Assembly (NCBI GenBank): GCA_046598395.1 | Contig: JBKJIQ010000025.1 | Coordinates: 1-64,000, forward strand | Source: JAENVU01 sp046598395 | GTDB lineage: Bacteria; Actinomycetota; Acidimicrobiia; IMCC26256; JAENVU01 | Direction of reading: 5' to 3' | Length of the DNA: 64,000 nt | Part shown: positions 17,506 through 26,709 of the stretch, piece by piece | Layout of the letters: each line of letters starts with the position of its first letter | Numbering within the stretch: position 1 is the first letter of the stretch | The notes under the pieces: model-generated | The model's input: the letters and a program-made list of their open reading frames with translations, nothing else | What the model was told of the DNA's origin: nothing | Database searches by the model: none | Position numbers and translations under genes: made by a program

Positions 17506-18345
17506 ATGAGTGAGCGCACGGTGACGGCGACGATTCAGGCGAGCCAGCAACTCGAGGGCGCGGGGTTCGAGGTACGTCGCCCCTTCCCCACGCCGCGGCT
17601 CTCGCTGGTCGATCCGTTCCTGCTGCTCGACGAGATGGGACCAATGGAGCTGGCGCCCGGCCAGGGCAAGGGCGCGCCGGACCATCCGCATCGTGGGTTC
17701 GAGACGGTTACCTACATGATCGCGGGCGCAACCGAGCATGAGGACTCCGCGGGTAACGCGGGGCGCATCGGCCCCGGTGGAGTCCAGTGGATGACCGCGG
17801 GCTCGGGCGTGATCCATTCGGAGATGCCGGGCCGCGAGTTGCTCACCGACGGCGGTCGCATGCACGCATTCCAACTCTGGGTCAACCTGCCCGCCGCGCA
17901 GAAGATGACCCCGCCGCGCTATCAAGAGTTCCTCGCGACGCAGATTCCCATCGTAGAAGACCACGGGGTGATCGTGCGGGTGATCGCGGGCGCCTACGGC
18001 GGAGCCACCGGTCCCGTGGAGACGCACTCGGCGGTCACCTACCTGCACGTGACGCTGCCACCGGGACGGGAGGTGCGGGTGGAGGTCCCGGCGACGCATA
18101 CCGCGATGGCCTACACGTTCGCGGGTGAGGGTGATGGCACGCTGCGGGTCTACGGCGATGATGGTGACGAGGTAGTTCTGGTGAATCAGGGTTCGATCCC
18201 GAGTGAACATCTGGTGCTCGCCGGCGAGCCGCTTCGGGAACCCGTGGCCCGTTACGGACCGTTCGTGATGAACACGAACGCCGAAATCGAGCAAGCCATC
18301 GACGACTACCGCACGGGAAACCTCGGTGCCATCATCCGTGCATGA
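17506..18345 (+). CDS. pirin family bicupin protein
   Basis: 279 residues from ATG 17506, with AGAAAGGA 6-13 bases upstream. The N-terminal cupin contains HPHRGFETVTY and HSEMPG, whose histidines and Glu bind Fe or another metal. The second cupin is more degenerate. Pirins of this type include quercetin 2,3-dioxygenases and redox-sensing regulators. The stop overlaps the next start as ATGA, so it is translationally coupled to the SMP-30-like hydrolase. Confidence 0.93.
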   Translation: MSERTVTATIQASQQLEGAGFEVRRPFPTPRLSLVDPFLLLDEMGPMELAPGQGKGAPDHPHRGFETVTYMIAGATEHEDSAGNAGRIGPGGVQWMTAGSGVIHSEMPGRELLTDGGRMHAFQLWVNLPAAQKMTPPRYQEFLATQIPIVEDHGVIVRVIAGAYGGATGPVETHSAVTYLHVTLPPGREVRVEVPATHTAMAYTFAGEGDGTLRVYGDDGDEVVLVNQGSIPSEHLVLAGEPLREPVARYGPFVMNTNAEIEQAIDDYRTGNLGAIIRA

Positions 18346-19193
18346 GTGACTATGCGACGACGGTGTTGGTGGAGGGGTTGCGGTTTCCGGAGGGGCCGCG
18401 GTGGCACGACGGCCGATTGATCTTCTCGGATCAGCATGACGCCATCGTGTGGTCGCTCACGACCGATGGGACGCTCACGAAATTGGTGGAGGTTCCCCAT
18501 CGGCCGTCAGGGCTCGGTTGGGATCCGCAGGGACGGATGCTCATCGTGTCCATGGACGACCGTCGACTGTTGCGCTTCGACGGCGAGACCCTCACGGAGG
18601 TGGCCGACCTGGGCGCGCTCGCAGCCTGGCACTGCAACGACATGGTGGTAGACCGATTAGGCCGGGCGTACGTCGGGAACTTCGGGTTCGATATCGATAC
18701 GCCCGGCACGGCCCCCGTGACGGTTCCCTTGATTCGCGTCGACTCCGATGGAACGATCCATCGAGCGGCGGAGGACCTTCGGTTCCCCAATGGAACCGTG
18801 ATCACATCCGACGGCACCACGCTCATCGTCGGTGAGAGTTTCGGTGGCTGTCTCACCGCATTCGATGTTGCCGCCGATGGCACACTCTCGAACCGGCGCC
18901 TGTGGGCCCAGCTCGAGGGTGCGGTCCCCGACGGAATCTGTCTCGACGCGGAGGGCGCGATCTGGTCGGCCTGCCCGCTGTCGGGGCGAGTGCTGCGGGT
19001 GCTGGAAGGGGGAGCGGTCACCGATGTCGTGACGGTGGATCGTCAGGGTGCGTATGCGTGCATGCTCGGAGGTACGAGTCGAACCACTCTGTTCATCTGT
19101 ACCGCGGACGCGAGCAATCCTGCCGAAACCGGTGTGATGCGGGGCGCCATCGAAGTGTGCGAGGTCAACATCGCCGGCGCCGGGCTGCCGTAG
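18342..19193 (+). CDS. SMP-30/gluconolactonase-like beta-propeller hydrolase
   Basis: 283 residues. A six-bladed propeller with the family start EGLRFPEGPRWHDGRL (metal-binding Glu), then HCNDMVVDRLGRAYVGNFG, which holds the Asn/Asp metal ligands, and FPNGTVITSDG. Members are divalent-metal lactonases acting on sugar or other lactones. ATGA overlap with the pirin gene suggests joint expression. Convergent with the SDR gene 39 bases away. Confidence 0.92.
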   Translation: MSDYATTVLVEGLRFPEGPRWHDGRLIFSDQHDAIVWSLTTDGTLTKLVEVPHRPSGLGWDPQGRMLIVSMDDRRLLRFDGETLTEVADLGALAAWHCNDMVVDRLGRAYVGNFGFDIDTPGTAPVTVPLIRVDSDGTIHRAAEDLRFPNGTVITSDGTTLIVGESFGGCLTAFDVAADGTLSNRRLWAQLEGAVPDGICLDAEGAIWSACPLSGRVLRVLEGGAVTDVVTVDRQGAYACMLGGTSRTTLFICTADASNPAETGVMRGAIEVCEVNIAGAGLP

Positions 19194-19232
19194 CCGTCAC
19201 GAGAACTGGTTGGCGCAGGCGTTGCGAGCCCG

Positions 19233-20078
19233 TCAGTCGGCGCTCGGAGTGAGATCCAACATCTGGGGCTGCGTTCCGTGGACGGCTTCCTGGTGCCGGG
19301 CCGAGATCGCTCCGGCGTGCGCCGGATCCGACAGCACGAAGAACCGGTTGGTGTGAATCGCCTCGAGCACTTCCGTCGCGTACCAATCGGGGTCTTTGCC
19401 GTTGTCGACGAGTTGGCGAATGAACGATTCCGCACCGGCATCAGGCATGGGATTCGGACCGAGGTGCTCCGGCCACAATCGTCCCGACTCCGCGATCCGC
19501 GTCCGGAGGAAAGCCGGACACAAGACACTGACACCCACGCCCGACTTCGTCATCGTCAGCTCGTGGGCGAGGCACTCCGAGATACCCACGACCGCGTGCT
19601 TCGTCGCCACGTAGGCCGACATGAATGGTGATCCCTTGAGGCCCGCAAGCGACGCGGTATTGACGAAGTGACCCTCACCCTGCTCGATCAGCTTGGGCGC
19701 GAAGCTCCGAATCCCATGGATCACGCCGTGAAGGTTCGCGGCGAAGGTCCATTCCCAGCTGGCGAGCGGGACCTCCCATGTCAGTCCGGGCGCACCGCCG
19801 ACGCCTGCGTTATTGCAGACGATGTGAGCCGTGCCGAATCGATCGAACGTGGCTGCGGCAAGCGCGTCGACGGCGTTCGCGTCGGCGACGTCGCAGTGAA
19901 CGTCGAGAACTTCGGTCCCTTCGGCGCGCAAGCGCGCGGCGGCGGTTTCGAGCGCCGGTGCTTCGAGGTCGGCCAACACGAGGTGCATGCCCTGCGCGGC
20001 GAACGCTTTGGCGAGGGAGAAGCCGATACCACTCGCGCCGCCCGTGATGACCGCGACCTTGCCGGTGAACTGATGCAT
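19233..20078 (-). CDS. short-chain dehydrogenase/reductase
   Basis: 281 residues. Rossmann motif TGGASGIG at 11-18, Asp-rich ADLEAP after strand 2 (favours NAD(H)), NNAGV, catalytic Ser in NTASLAG and the YVATK Tyr-Lys pair. The 20-residue insertion LWPEHLGPNP near the substrate loop is typical of actinobacterial SDRs of unknown substrate. Likely oxidises or reduces an alcohol/ketone. It lies 49 bases downstream of the Fe/2OG oxygenase gene on the same strand and may share its transcript. Confidence 0.94.
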   Translation of the reverse strand: MHQFTGKVAVITGGASGIGFSLAKAFAAQGMHLVLADLEAPALETAAARLRAEGTEVLDVHCDVADANAVDALAAATFDRFGTAHIVCNNAGVGGAPGLTWEVPLASWEWTFAANLHGVIHGIRSFAPKLIEQGEGHFVNTASLAGLKGSPFMSAYVATKHAVVGISECLAHELTMTKSGVGVSVLCPAFLRTRIAESGRLWPEHLGPNPMPDAGAESFIRQLVDNGKDPDWYATEVLEAIHTNRFFVLSDPAHAGAISARHQEAVHGTQPQMLDLTPSAD

Positions 20079-20127
20079 GAGGAATTCCTTGGTTGTATTG
20101 GGAACGAGGGGGTGGGTGTATCGAGTT

Positions 20128-20937
20128 CTACGAGCGGGCTGCGGCGCGACCGTAGCGAACCAGGCGCAGGAGTTCCGAGCTACAGGTTCCGGGTGAGGTG
20201 TCGTACCCGAGGAGCGCCACGAAGCGGGGAGTGGGGCCGTGGATCGTCGTCACCCGATGCAAGCTGTGACGACCTTGAAAGAACATCAGCGCGCCCGGTT
20301 CCATGGGTACGGTCGTCACCGAGTGCCGTGGGTCGCCGGCGAGCACCGCGGCGACATCGTCGTACTGCTCGTGCTCGGGCGTCCGCAGCATCGGCACACA
20401 CTCGAACTCGCCGCCAGTCTCGCTCGATTGCAAGGCAATCGACACCACGAAGTCGGTCTGGTCGAAGTGCCATGCCAACTCGTCGCCATCGGTCATGGAT
20501 GCAACGTTCAATGCGCCGAGATCGTCGCGGTAGCGATATAGGCGCGCTTCGCCCAATGCGAGAGCGATGAACTGGAGCAGCCCATCCCATTCGTAGAGCG
20601 CCCGCAGCGCGGACTCGCAGTCGAAGTCGTCATACGCGATCGCGGTGAGAGCGCTGCGGCCGAGTGCGAGCCGCGGATGGCCCGGAGGCCACTCGGGTGC
20701 GGGTAGCTCGAGGTATGGCGTCGCCAGGATGTCTTGATGGTGAGTGAGGGGCGCGAGGCGGGCGCTCTCCGACACCATCGCCGCGAGCACATCGGGTCGC
20801 ACGAAGGAGGGAACAATCGCGACGCCGGTCGTGTCGAGCAGTGTGCGACAGTCCTGAGCAAGGGCAACGGTCAACGGGTGAGTGAGGTCGTGGATCGGGT
20901 ACCGGTCCGCATCGATGAGGGTGGTCGGATCGAACAT
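20128..20937 (-). CDS. Fe(II)/2-oxoglutarate-dependent oxygenase, HalD/ArpA-like
   Basis: 269 residues. The double-stranded beta-helix core has the facial triad H157-x-D159 (WHFDQTDF) and a distal His at 224 or 227 (HSLHRV), with R238 available for 2-oxoglutarate. The arrangement, with a helical N-terminal half and the H-F-D motif followed by a hydrophobic strand, resembles the BesD/HalD amino-acid halogenase superfamily. The iron-ligating Asp is present, whereas halogenases replace it with Gly or Ala. Hydroxylation rather than chlorination is therefore expected. The substrate is unknown. It lies 49 bases upstream of an SDR. Confidence 0.72.
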   Translation of the reverse strand: MFDPTTLIDADRYPIHDLTHPLTVALAQDCRTLLDTTGVAIVPSFVRPDVLAAMVSESARLAPLTHHQDILATPYLELPAPEWPPGHPRLALGRSALTAIAYDDFDCESALRALYEWDGLLQFIALALGEARLYRYRDDLGALNVASMTDGDELAWHFDQTDFVVSIALQSSETGGEFECVPMLRTPEHEQYDDVAAVLAGDPRHSVTTVPMEPGALMFFQGRHSLHRVTTIHGPTPRFVALLGYDTSPGTCSSELLRLVRYGRAAARS

Positions 20938-20972
20938 CGCGTGTCAGCGTACGAGGTGACAAGCTGGCGGCC

Positions 20973-21995
20973 ATGACAACCAACCCGACGATGAACCGCC
21001 GCATATTGCTTGCCTCTCGCCCGCTTGGCATCGTGACCGAGGAGTGTCTCCGGCGGGTGGAGGAACCAATCCCGACGCCGGCCGATGGTGAGGTGCTCCT
21101 CCGGGTCCTGTCACTCTCGGTCGATCCCACCAACCGCATCTGGATGCGCGAAGAAGACTCGTATCTCCCCGCGGTCGCGATCGGGGCGGTCGTGCGGGCG
21201 GCGGGCCTCGCGCAGGTCGTCGAGTCGAAACGGGAGGGCTTCGCCACTGGCGATCTCGTCTTGGGGATGCCGGGCTGGCAGGACTACTGGCTCTTGGCGG
21301 GCGACGCGATGGCCAACGTGGTTCCACCGGGTCTGGAGATCAACGATCTCCTCTCGATCTACGGGGGAACGGGAGTCACCGCGTGGTTCGGTGTCGAAGA
21401 TATCTGCGAGTTGAAGGCCGGCGAGTCGTTCGTCGTGTCGGGCGCGGCGGGCGGAGTGGGATCGGTCGCGGGCCAACTTGCAAAGTTGAAGGGCGCGGGC
21501 ATCGTCGTGGGCATCGCGGGGAGCGACGACAAATGTCGATGGGTGGTTGACGAACTCGGCTTCGACGCGTGCATCAATTACAAGACCGAAGATGTTGGCG
21601 CTCGGCTCGTGGAGCTTTGCCCCGATGGGATCGACGTGTACTTCGACAACGTCGGCGGCGAGATCCTCGACGCGGTCCTGACCAACCTCGCAATCGGTGC
21701 ACGCATCGCGGTGTGTGGTGCGATCTCCACTTACAACTCCGACGATCCGATCGGTGTGAAGAACACCGCGAATCTCATCATGAAACGAGCGCGGATGGAA
21801 GGGTTCCTGATCCTCGACTACGTGGATCGGTTCCTCGAAGCGATCCTCGGTCTCGCGCCGCTCGTTGCCGCGGGGACGCTCAAATACGCAACCGAGGTGG
21901 TCGAGGGTCTCGAGCATGCGCCCGAAACGTTGAACCGACTGTTTACCGGCGACCACACGGGCAAACTGATTGTGCGGGTGTCAGACCCTTCCTAG
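20973..21995 (+). CDS. NADP-dependent medium-chain oxidoreductase, zinc-independent (curcumin/prostaglandin reductase-like)
   Basis: 340 residues. Leukotriene B4 dehydrogenase-type MDR fold: N-terminal oxidoreductase-N2 domain (RRILLASRPLG start), nucleotide motif VSGAAGGVGSVAGQLAKLKG near 155-175, VYFDNVGGEILD and CGAISTYN. These reduce alpha,beta-unsaturated ketones with NADPH. No zinc-binding cysteines of alcohol dehydrogenases occur. The start is 35 bases from the divergent oxygenase start. Confidence 0.94.
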   Translation: MTTNPTMNRRILLASRPLGIVTEECLRRVEEPIPTPADGEVLLRVLSLSVDPTNRIWMREEDSYLPAVAIGAVVRAAGLAQVVESKREGFATGDLVLGMPGWQDYWLLAGDAMANVVPPGLEINDLLSIYGGTGVTAWFGVEDICELKAGESFVVSGAAGGVGSVAGQLAKLKGAGIVVGIAGSDDKCRWVVDELGFDACINYKTEDVGARLVELCPDGIDVYFDNVGGEILDAVLTNLAIGARIAVCGAISTYNSDDPIGVKNTANLIMKRARMEGFLILDYVDRFLEAILGLAPLVAAGTLKYATEVVEGLEHAPETLNRLFTGDHTGKLIVRVSDPS

Positions 21996-22004
21996 GTTCT
22001 CCAC

Positions 22005-23171
22005 CTATACGCGTACGGCGATGCCGTCGTTGCGCACGGCGAGGAAGGTTCCGGATTGCACGACGATGGAACGCCAACGGTCGATCTGTTGGTATGGCGT
22101 AGGGCTGGGGCGTTTGGCATCACCATACCGGTGGATACCGCCGAAGCCGTCGACGATGGCGTAGCCCTTACCGTTGGGCCACGGAGTGATGTCTCGGGCG
22201 ATGTTCCATCCGAACGCGGGACTCCCGTAGTTCGGAGCTCCGCTCACTGACCAGACGATGCCGAACCCGTCGAGCATGTAGCCGCCACCCCCGGGCCGGT
22301 ACGCAACTGACTTCGCGATGTCCCATCCCGGCCAATAGGGGAGCCCACGGAGCCGGGGCGCGGAACCGAAGCGATGAAAGCCGCCGAAGCCATCGAGGAC
22401 TCCAAAGCCCTTGCCATCGGGGGCGACCGTGATGCTCCGCGCGATGTCCCACCCGAACCATGGCCCGCTGACGTTTGACAGTGAGAAGAGAGCGGAACCA
22501 AAGCGGTGAACACCACCGAAGCCATCGAGCACGATGTAGCCGTTCCCGTCAGGCATTGCGACGATGTCTCGGGCGATGTCGCCGGCGAAATGGTCGTAGC
22601 CGTAGGCGGGAGCGCCCTCGTAGGCGTTCACGGTGCCGTCGCCTTGGAGTACCCAGAACCCGCCCTGCGCGCGTGAGGCAATGCCGCGACCGTGCGAGTC
22701 GAACGCGAGGTTGGGGTCTGGTCCGGGCGGGGCGTCGCCGTCCATGAATACCTCGGCGACGTACATCTGGCCGCCGCCATAGGCGATGCCCACGCCCACC
22801 CAGCGGAACGCGCCGTCGACCATGTTCGCGTAGTGCAGCGGTGAGTTGACGAGTGCGTCATGGATGGTGGCGACGTTCGGACCGCGACCAATGTTCTCGC
22901 CGAGCTTGCGCCAACCGACGGTGACACCGTCAGGCAGATTCGAGTGACAGAGACAGCCGGAGTCGGCCATGTGTTGGGCCCACGCCTCGGCCTTGGCCGT
23001 CAGCACCGAGTGGGTGGTGACGGCGGCCAGACCCCTGGAGCCCCGCACCATGTTGATGCGATTCGCGAGGTCAGCCTCGTTTCCCGGGTCAGCAGCCTGC
23101 GCGGCTTGACCAGTCCCGAGGGCGATGGTCGCCGCGACCGTCACGAGTAGTACTGAGAGCATTCGTCGCAT
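22005..23171 (-). CDS. secreted CAP-domain protein with C-terminal beta-propeller-like repeats
   Basis: 388 residues. Signal peptide to about residue 26 (AAQAA-D). CAP/SCP domain at about 30-165 with the marks LTAKAEAWAQHMADSG, a HSNL His, LGENIG and HYANMVDG...VGVGIAYGGG. A C-terminal region (about 170-385) has four to five repeats of about 47 residues with the core YIVLDGFGGVHRFGSA...WDIARSI...PDGKG, suggesting a propeller blade repeat. CAP proteins are extracellular and often bind lipids or the cell wall. A 238-base structured leader precedes it. No protease motif beyond the CAP His/Glu residues is evident. Confidence 0.88.
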   Translation of the reverse strand: MRRMLSVLLVTVAATIALGTGQAAQAADPGNEADLANRINMVRGSRGLAAVTTHSVLTAKAEAWAQHMADSGCLCHSNLPDGVTVGWRKLGENIGRGPNVATIHDALVNSPLHYANMVDGAFRWVGVGIAYGGGQMYVAEVFMDGDAPPGPDPNLAFDSHGRGIASRAQGGFWVLQGDGTVNAYEGAPAYGYDHFAGDIARDIVAMPDGNGYIVLDGFGGVHRFGSALFSLSNVSGPWFGWDIARSITVAPDGKGFGVLDGFGGFHRFGSAPRLRGLPYWPGWDIAKSVAYRPGGGGYMLDGFGIVWSVSGAPNYGSPAFGWNIARDITPWPNGKGYAIVDGFGGIHRYGDAKRPSPTPYQQIDRWRSIVVQSGTFLAVRNDGIAVRV

Positions 23172-23409
23172 GTGTCGTATCCCTCCACTGCCAGGCGATT
23201 TCTGGTCACCGGCAGGTAGCCGTGACGAGTTGAATCGGCTGGCTGCTACGCGATCTTGAGCCGACGGGGCTCCGCTTCCCCGTCGAAGATCTGGTCGACC
23301 CTAGTGACTCCGAGCGTGCAGAACGTGGTCCGAGCGGGTCATTCGACCTAAGTCACGGAATGGAATGTCGCAATTGCGCAGATCACCGAGCGCTCTTCGT
23401 GGGCGCTTC
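23172..23409 (-). promoter_or_regulatory. long, hairpin-rich leader of the CAP-protein gene (unidentified)
   Basis: 238 bases without a plausible gene separate the DUF3817 gene from the CAP-protein start. They contain a perfect 8-bp hairpin (23262-23269 with 23278-23285, 8-base loop) not followed by a T tract, and a TCGGCT/AGCCGA pairing next to it. The spacing and stacked hairpins suggest a structured 5' leader. I could not match it to the c-di-GMP-I consensus. A loose resemblance to part of the c-di-AMP (ydaO) leader is too weak to name it. Confidence 0.3.
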
Positions 23410-23757
23410 TCAGTGAGTGAATGGTTCGGGAACCGAGGCCCGGCGGGCCTCCGGGACGCCCTCGCGCCGGATCCGGTCCCAGACCATGAGCCCGCCGATG
23501 GGTCCGAGCAGGATCACCGCGATTGCGTACTTCCATGACCATTCCATGTCTTTGGTAATCATGATCACCATGGCACAGAAGGCCAGCCAGACCATCCCGT
23601 GGACCGAACCGGTGATGGCTTTGCCGGCCACGTTCGGGTTCACGATCCAGAAGTAGAAGAGGATCGTGTAGGTCACCGACTCGGCGAGCGCCGTTCGAGA
23701 GAGCGCGCGAGCCTTGCGCTCGAGTTCGGTGCTGGTGTCGTCGGCGAAGTCAGGCAC
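23410..23757 (-). CDS. DUF3817 family integral membrane protein
   Basis: 115 residues with three hydrophobic helices (about 25-45, 50-70, 75-95), a conserved ALAESVTYTILF first helix, a GSVHGMVWLAF second helix and an ILLGPIGGLMVWDR third helix. The charged N- and C-termini are cytosolic or disordered. The family is widespread in Actinobacteria and its function is unknown. It is divergent from the Gfo/Idh gene by 139 bases. Confidence 0.85.
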   Translation of the reverse strand: MPDFADDTSTELERKARALSRTALAESVTYTILFYFWIVNPNVAGKAITGSVHGMVWLAFCAMVIMITKDMEWSWKYAIAVILLGPIGGLMVWDRIRREGVPEARRASVPEPFTH

Positions 23758-23896
23758 TGCGCAGCAGCGTAGAACCCGACAAACGGGTGGATCCGATTGG
23801 AGTGCAGCGGTCCTGGCCGGATGGTTCCTGACCCCGCATGCTCGCGATCTTCCGTGGCCGCGGCCGCATCAACTAGATGTCTGTAGCGTCCCGGGA

Positions 23897-24892
23897 ATGG
23901 ACACGATCAAGATTGGGACGCTCGGGGCGGCACGGATTACGCCGGCGGCGTTGATGAGACCGGCGCGGCTTGTGGACGGAGTCGAGGTGGTCGCGGTCGC
24001 GGCTCGGGACCGAACGCGGGCTGACAAGTTCGCCGCCAAACACGGGATCGCGAAGGTGCATGTGTCCTATCAGGCACTCATCGACGATCCCGACATCGAT
24101 GCGATCTATAACCCACTGCCCAACGGGCTGCATGGCGAATGGACCCGCCGGGCGCTGGCGGCGGGAAAGCATGTCCTCTGCGAGAAGCCGTTCGCGGCGA
24201 ATGCAGTGGAAGCCCGGCACGTTGCGGCTGCGGCCGCAGCAACCGATCTCGTGGTGATGGAGGCGTTCCATTACCGGTACCACCCGGTGGCCCAGCGGAT
24301 GGTCGACATTGTGCGCGGCGGAGAGGTCGGTGAGCTCATCCATGTGGAGAGTTCGATGTGCATCCCGCTGCCATTGCCCAAGGACATCCGATACCGGCTG
24401 GATCTCGCGGGCGGCGCCACGATGGATACCGGCTGTTACGCGATCCACATGAACCGGTTGGTGGCCGACGCCGAACCCGAGGTGATCTCCGCGAAGGCAC
24501 GACTCGCCCATCCTGGTGTCGACCGGTGGATGCAGGCGCAGTTCCGGTATCCAGCCGGGGTTACCGGCACGATGACGTGTGCACTTTGGTCGAGCACACC
24601 GCTCAAGGTTTCGGTCCGTGCTATTGGTTCGAAGGGCGAGCTGCGGGTCTTTAATCCGACGGGCCCGCAGATGGGTTATCGGATGTCGTTGCGGTCCGAT
24701 GGAACGAAGCGGCGGATTCAGGTCGAGGGCGCGAAGAAAGCCACGTACACCTACCAGCTCGAGGCGTTCGCCGCCGCGGTGCGCGATGGTGTGCCGGTGC
24801 TCACGCCCCCTGCCGACGCGATTGCGAACATGGACGTGATCGACGCGGTGTATCGCGGCGCGGGCTTGGCCGCCCGGGAGCCGTCGGCCTGA
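23897..24892 (+). CDS. Gfo/Idh/MocA family NAD(P)-dependent oxidoreductase
   Basis: 331 residues from ATG 23897; an upstream extension in the same frame overlaps the divergent DUF3817 gene. N-terminal Rossmann domain (IGTLGAARITPAAL), family motif CEKPF with the catalytic-region Lys near residue 96, and the C-terminal beta-sheet domain beginning EAFHYRYHP, which matches the dihydrodiol dehydrogenase-like branch. Likely oxidises a sugar or cyclic polyol. Substrate unknown. Confidence 0.93.
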   Translation: MDTIKIGTLGAARITPAALMRPARLVDGVEVVAVAARDRTRADKFAAKHGIAKVHVSYQALIDDPDIDAIYNPLPNGLHGEWTRRALAAGKHVLCEKPFAANAVEARHVAAAAAATDLVVMEAFHYRYHPVAQRMVDIVRGGEVGELIHVESSMCIPLPLPKDIRYRLDLAGGATMDTGCYAIHMNRLVADAEPEVISAKARLAHPGVDRWMQAQFRYPAGVTGTMTCALWSSTPLKVSVRAIGSKGELRVFNPTGPQMGYRMSLRSDGTKRRIQVEGAKKATYTYQLEAFAAAVRDGVPVLTPPADAIANMDVIDAVYRGAGLAAREPSA

Positions 24893-24955
24893 GCTGTTCG
24901 AGGTCCTCATTCGCTGAGGTCTTCACGAACTCGTCGTATCTGCGAGGATCGGGAG

Positions 24956-25339
24956 ATGGATCTACGTACTGTGGCGCTGTACGCCTCGCGTGCTCGGGTA
25001 GGAATGGGTCTCGTGATGATGGCGGCGCCCCGGCTCGCATTCGGACCGCTCTACGGTTCGGCGGTGAGCGACCCCGCAGCCGCGGCGCTGGCTCGGATGA
25101 TGGGCGCGCGTGAGGCCGCGCTGGGCGTCGGCGCGGCGATCGCAGTTGGAGAACAGCGCGGCAGCGCGAACTGGATCTCGATGCTCGCGTGTGCCGATGG
25201 AATGGATGCCGTCGTCAACCTCACCTCGCGTCGGCTTGGTTGGCGGGGTCGTGCCCTCGGCATCGTGGCGTCGATCTCTGCGGTGGCGCACCTGATGCTC
25301 GCGAGACGGCTTGCCGCCTCAACCGATCGCCTGGGTTAG
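24956..25339 (+). CDS. small hypothetical membrane protein
   Basis: 127 residues, not recognised with confidence; perhaps a DUF4267-like protein. Three to four hydrophobic stretches (about 15-30, 40-65, 70-85 and 100-115), with GAREAALGVGAAIAV and ACADGMDAVVN between them. No catalytic motif. The stop overlaps the convergent PlsC-like gene's stop by four bases. Confidence 0.75.
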   Translation: MDLRTVALYASRARVGMGLVMMAAPRLAFGPLYGSAVSDPAAAALARMMGAREAALGVGAAIAVGEQRGSANWISMLACADGMDAVVNLTSRRLGWRGRALGIVASISAVAHLMLARRLAASTDRLG

Positions 25340-26709
25340 ACGTTCACGCGGGCGCGCGCTACTGCGGGCTCGCCCACGATTCCACCCACCTGCTCGACCA
25401 CTCGTTCCCGGCTACCTCGAGCCGCAGTCAGCGCCTCGGTCGGTTCCCGGAACCAGGCCAGGCTGGCGCGGGTGTGGCTGAACCTCACCCACCGCGTGCG
25501 CCAAGCAATCCAAGCTATGCCCGAGATCGGGCCCGCGGCCGCGATCGCCGCCGCGGCCTTGCCGCCGAAGCGGCGATACGTGCGGTATGACTCGTAACCC
25601 CAGATCACTGGGAAGAAGAAGAAGCCGACCATGCCCTTGGCCGTGGCCTTCCATGCCGGATGTTCCACCTGGTTTCCTGCGATCCGCGCGAGCAACACCA
25701 CGGGTCCGTTGAGCACGACGCCGATGAGTGCAATGGGCGCGAGCAGCGCGCTGACGATGCCGAGTCGAATGAGGCGAAACCGCAGCCGCGCCGGATACAG
25801 GCGGGGGATCGCCTGCTTGTTGGTGACGCCGAGGACCGCGAGGTCGGCGAGATGGGTCTGCACCGCGCGCTCGAGTTCGAGAAATTCGGTGCTGGCTTCG
25901 CCGCCGCGATTTGCGATCACCGTAGCCAACGCGCGGTGTAGGGCGGACCGGTCGGCGAACGCGTGCTCGAAGGGAATCACGTCTTCGTCACCTTCGATCG
26001 CGATCGCCGCGGCACGGTCGATGACCATGGCTTCGCGCCACGTGGCGTGATTGAGGGTGACTTCGTGGAGCCGGTCGGAGAGCACTTCGGTCACGGCCCG
26101 AACCGTGGCAACGGGGTCGGAGTGATATCGCTGTACCCACTCACTCATCTCGATGGGCTTGCCGATGTGGATCGCAGCCTGTGAGCGGAATCGACCCTTG
26201 TCGGCGTACACGATTCCCACCGGAACGATCGAGACGTCCGGGACACCCTCGGCTGCCGCGCTGAGTGCGATCCGGGCCGCGCCGGTTTTCAAGGGGACGA
26301 TGCGCGGCTCGCGATGCACATGACCCTCGGGGAAGATCGCGATCTGACCCTTCGCGGCGAGTACGGCGGTGCTCGCCGCGAATGTCTCGGCATTGTCGCC
26401 CGAGTCGCCGTCAGCACGTCGGTGCACCGGGACGACACCGGTCAGGTGAAAGAGGAGGCGCGCGGGTGGGTACTTCCAGAGGGTGCCGGCGGCGAGGAAC
26501 CGGGGCAGAATCCCGAGTCGGCCGACGATGGCGATCGGATCCGCGAGTCCGTTGCTGTGATTGCTGGCAATGACCGCGGGTGAGTCGATGGGCATCCGGC
26601 TCATGCCGGTGACGTCGACCCTCCGGAGGAACACTGCCGTGAGGAGCCACGCCACATGCTTCAGGAACCGGTAGGAGCGCGGAGGGGTTGGGCTAAAACT
26701 CGGGGCCAC
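25336..26709 (-). CDS. PlsC-family lysophospholipid/glycerol-phosphate acyltransferase
   Basis: 457 residues. The acyltransferase block I reads N-H51-S-N-G-L-A-D57 (H-x5-D, the variant seen in DHAPAT/GPAT-like members), with the later block PEGHVHREPRIVPLKTGAARIAL near 125-147. A hydrophobic segment at about 15-30 anchors the catalytic domain. A second membrane region lies at about 310-390. It transfers acyl chains to glycerol-phosphate or lysophospholipid. The start lies inside the last 17 bases of the upstream double-hotdog gene, so the three minus-strand genes 25336-28410 form an overlapping operon. Confidence 0.88.
   Translation of the reverse strand: MAPSFSPTPPRSYRFLKHVAWLLTAVFLRRVDVTGMSRMPIDSPAVIASNHSNGLADPIAIVGRLGILPRFLAAGTLWKYPPARLLFHLTGVVPVHRRADGDSGDNAETFAASTAVLAAKGQIAIFPEGHVHREPRIVPLKTGAARIALSAAAEGVPDVSIVPVGIVYADKGRFRSQAAIHIGKPIEMSEWVQRYHSDPVATVRAVTEVLSDRLHEVTLNHATWREAMVIDRAAAIAIEGDEDVIPFEHAFADRSALHRALATVIANRGGEASTEFLELERAVQTHLADLAVLGVTNKQAIPRLYPARLRFRLIRLGIVSALLAPIALIGVVLNGPVVLLARIAGNQVEHPAWKATAKGMVGFFFFPVIWGYESYRTYRRFGGKAAAAIAAAGPISGIAWIAWRTRWVRFSHTRASLAWFREPTEALTAARGSRERVVEQVGGIVGEPAVARARVNV

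Noticed and set aside
23172..23409. c-di-GMP-I riboswitch
   Set aside because: The conserved GEMM core segments around the ligand site are not present; only generic hairpins are seen.
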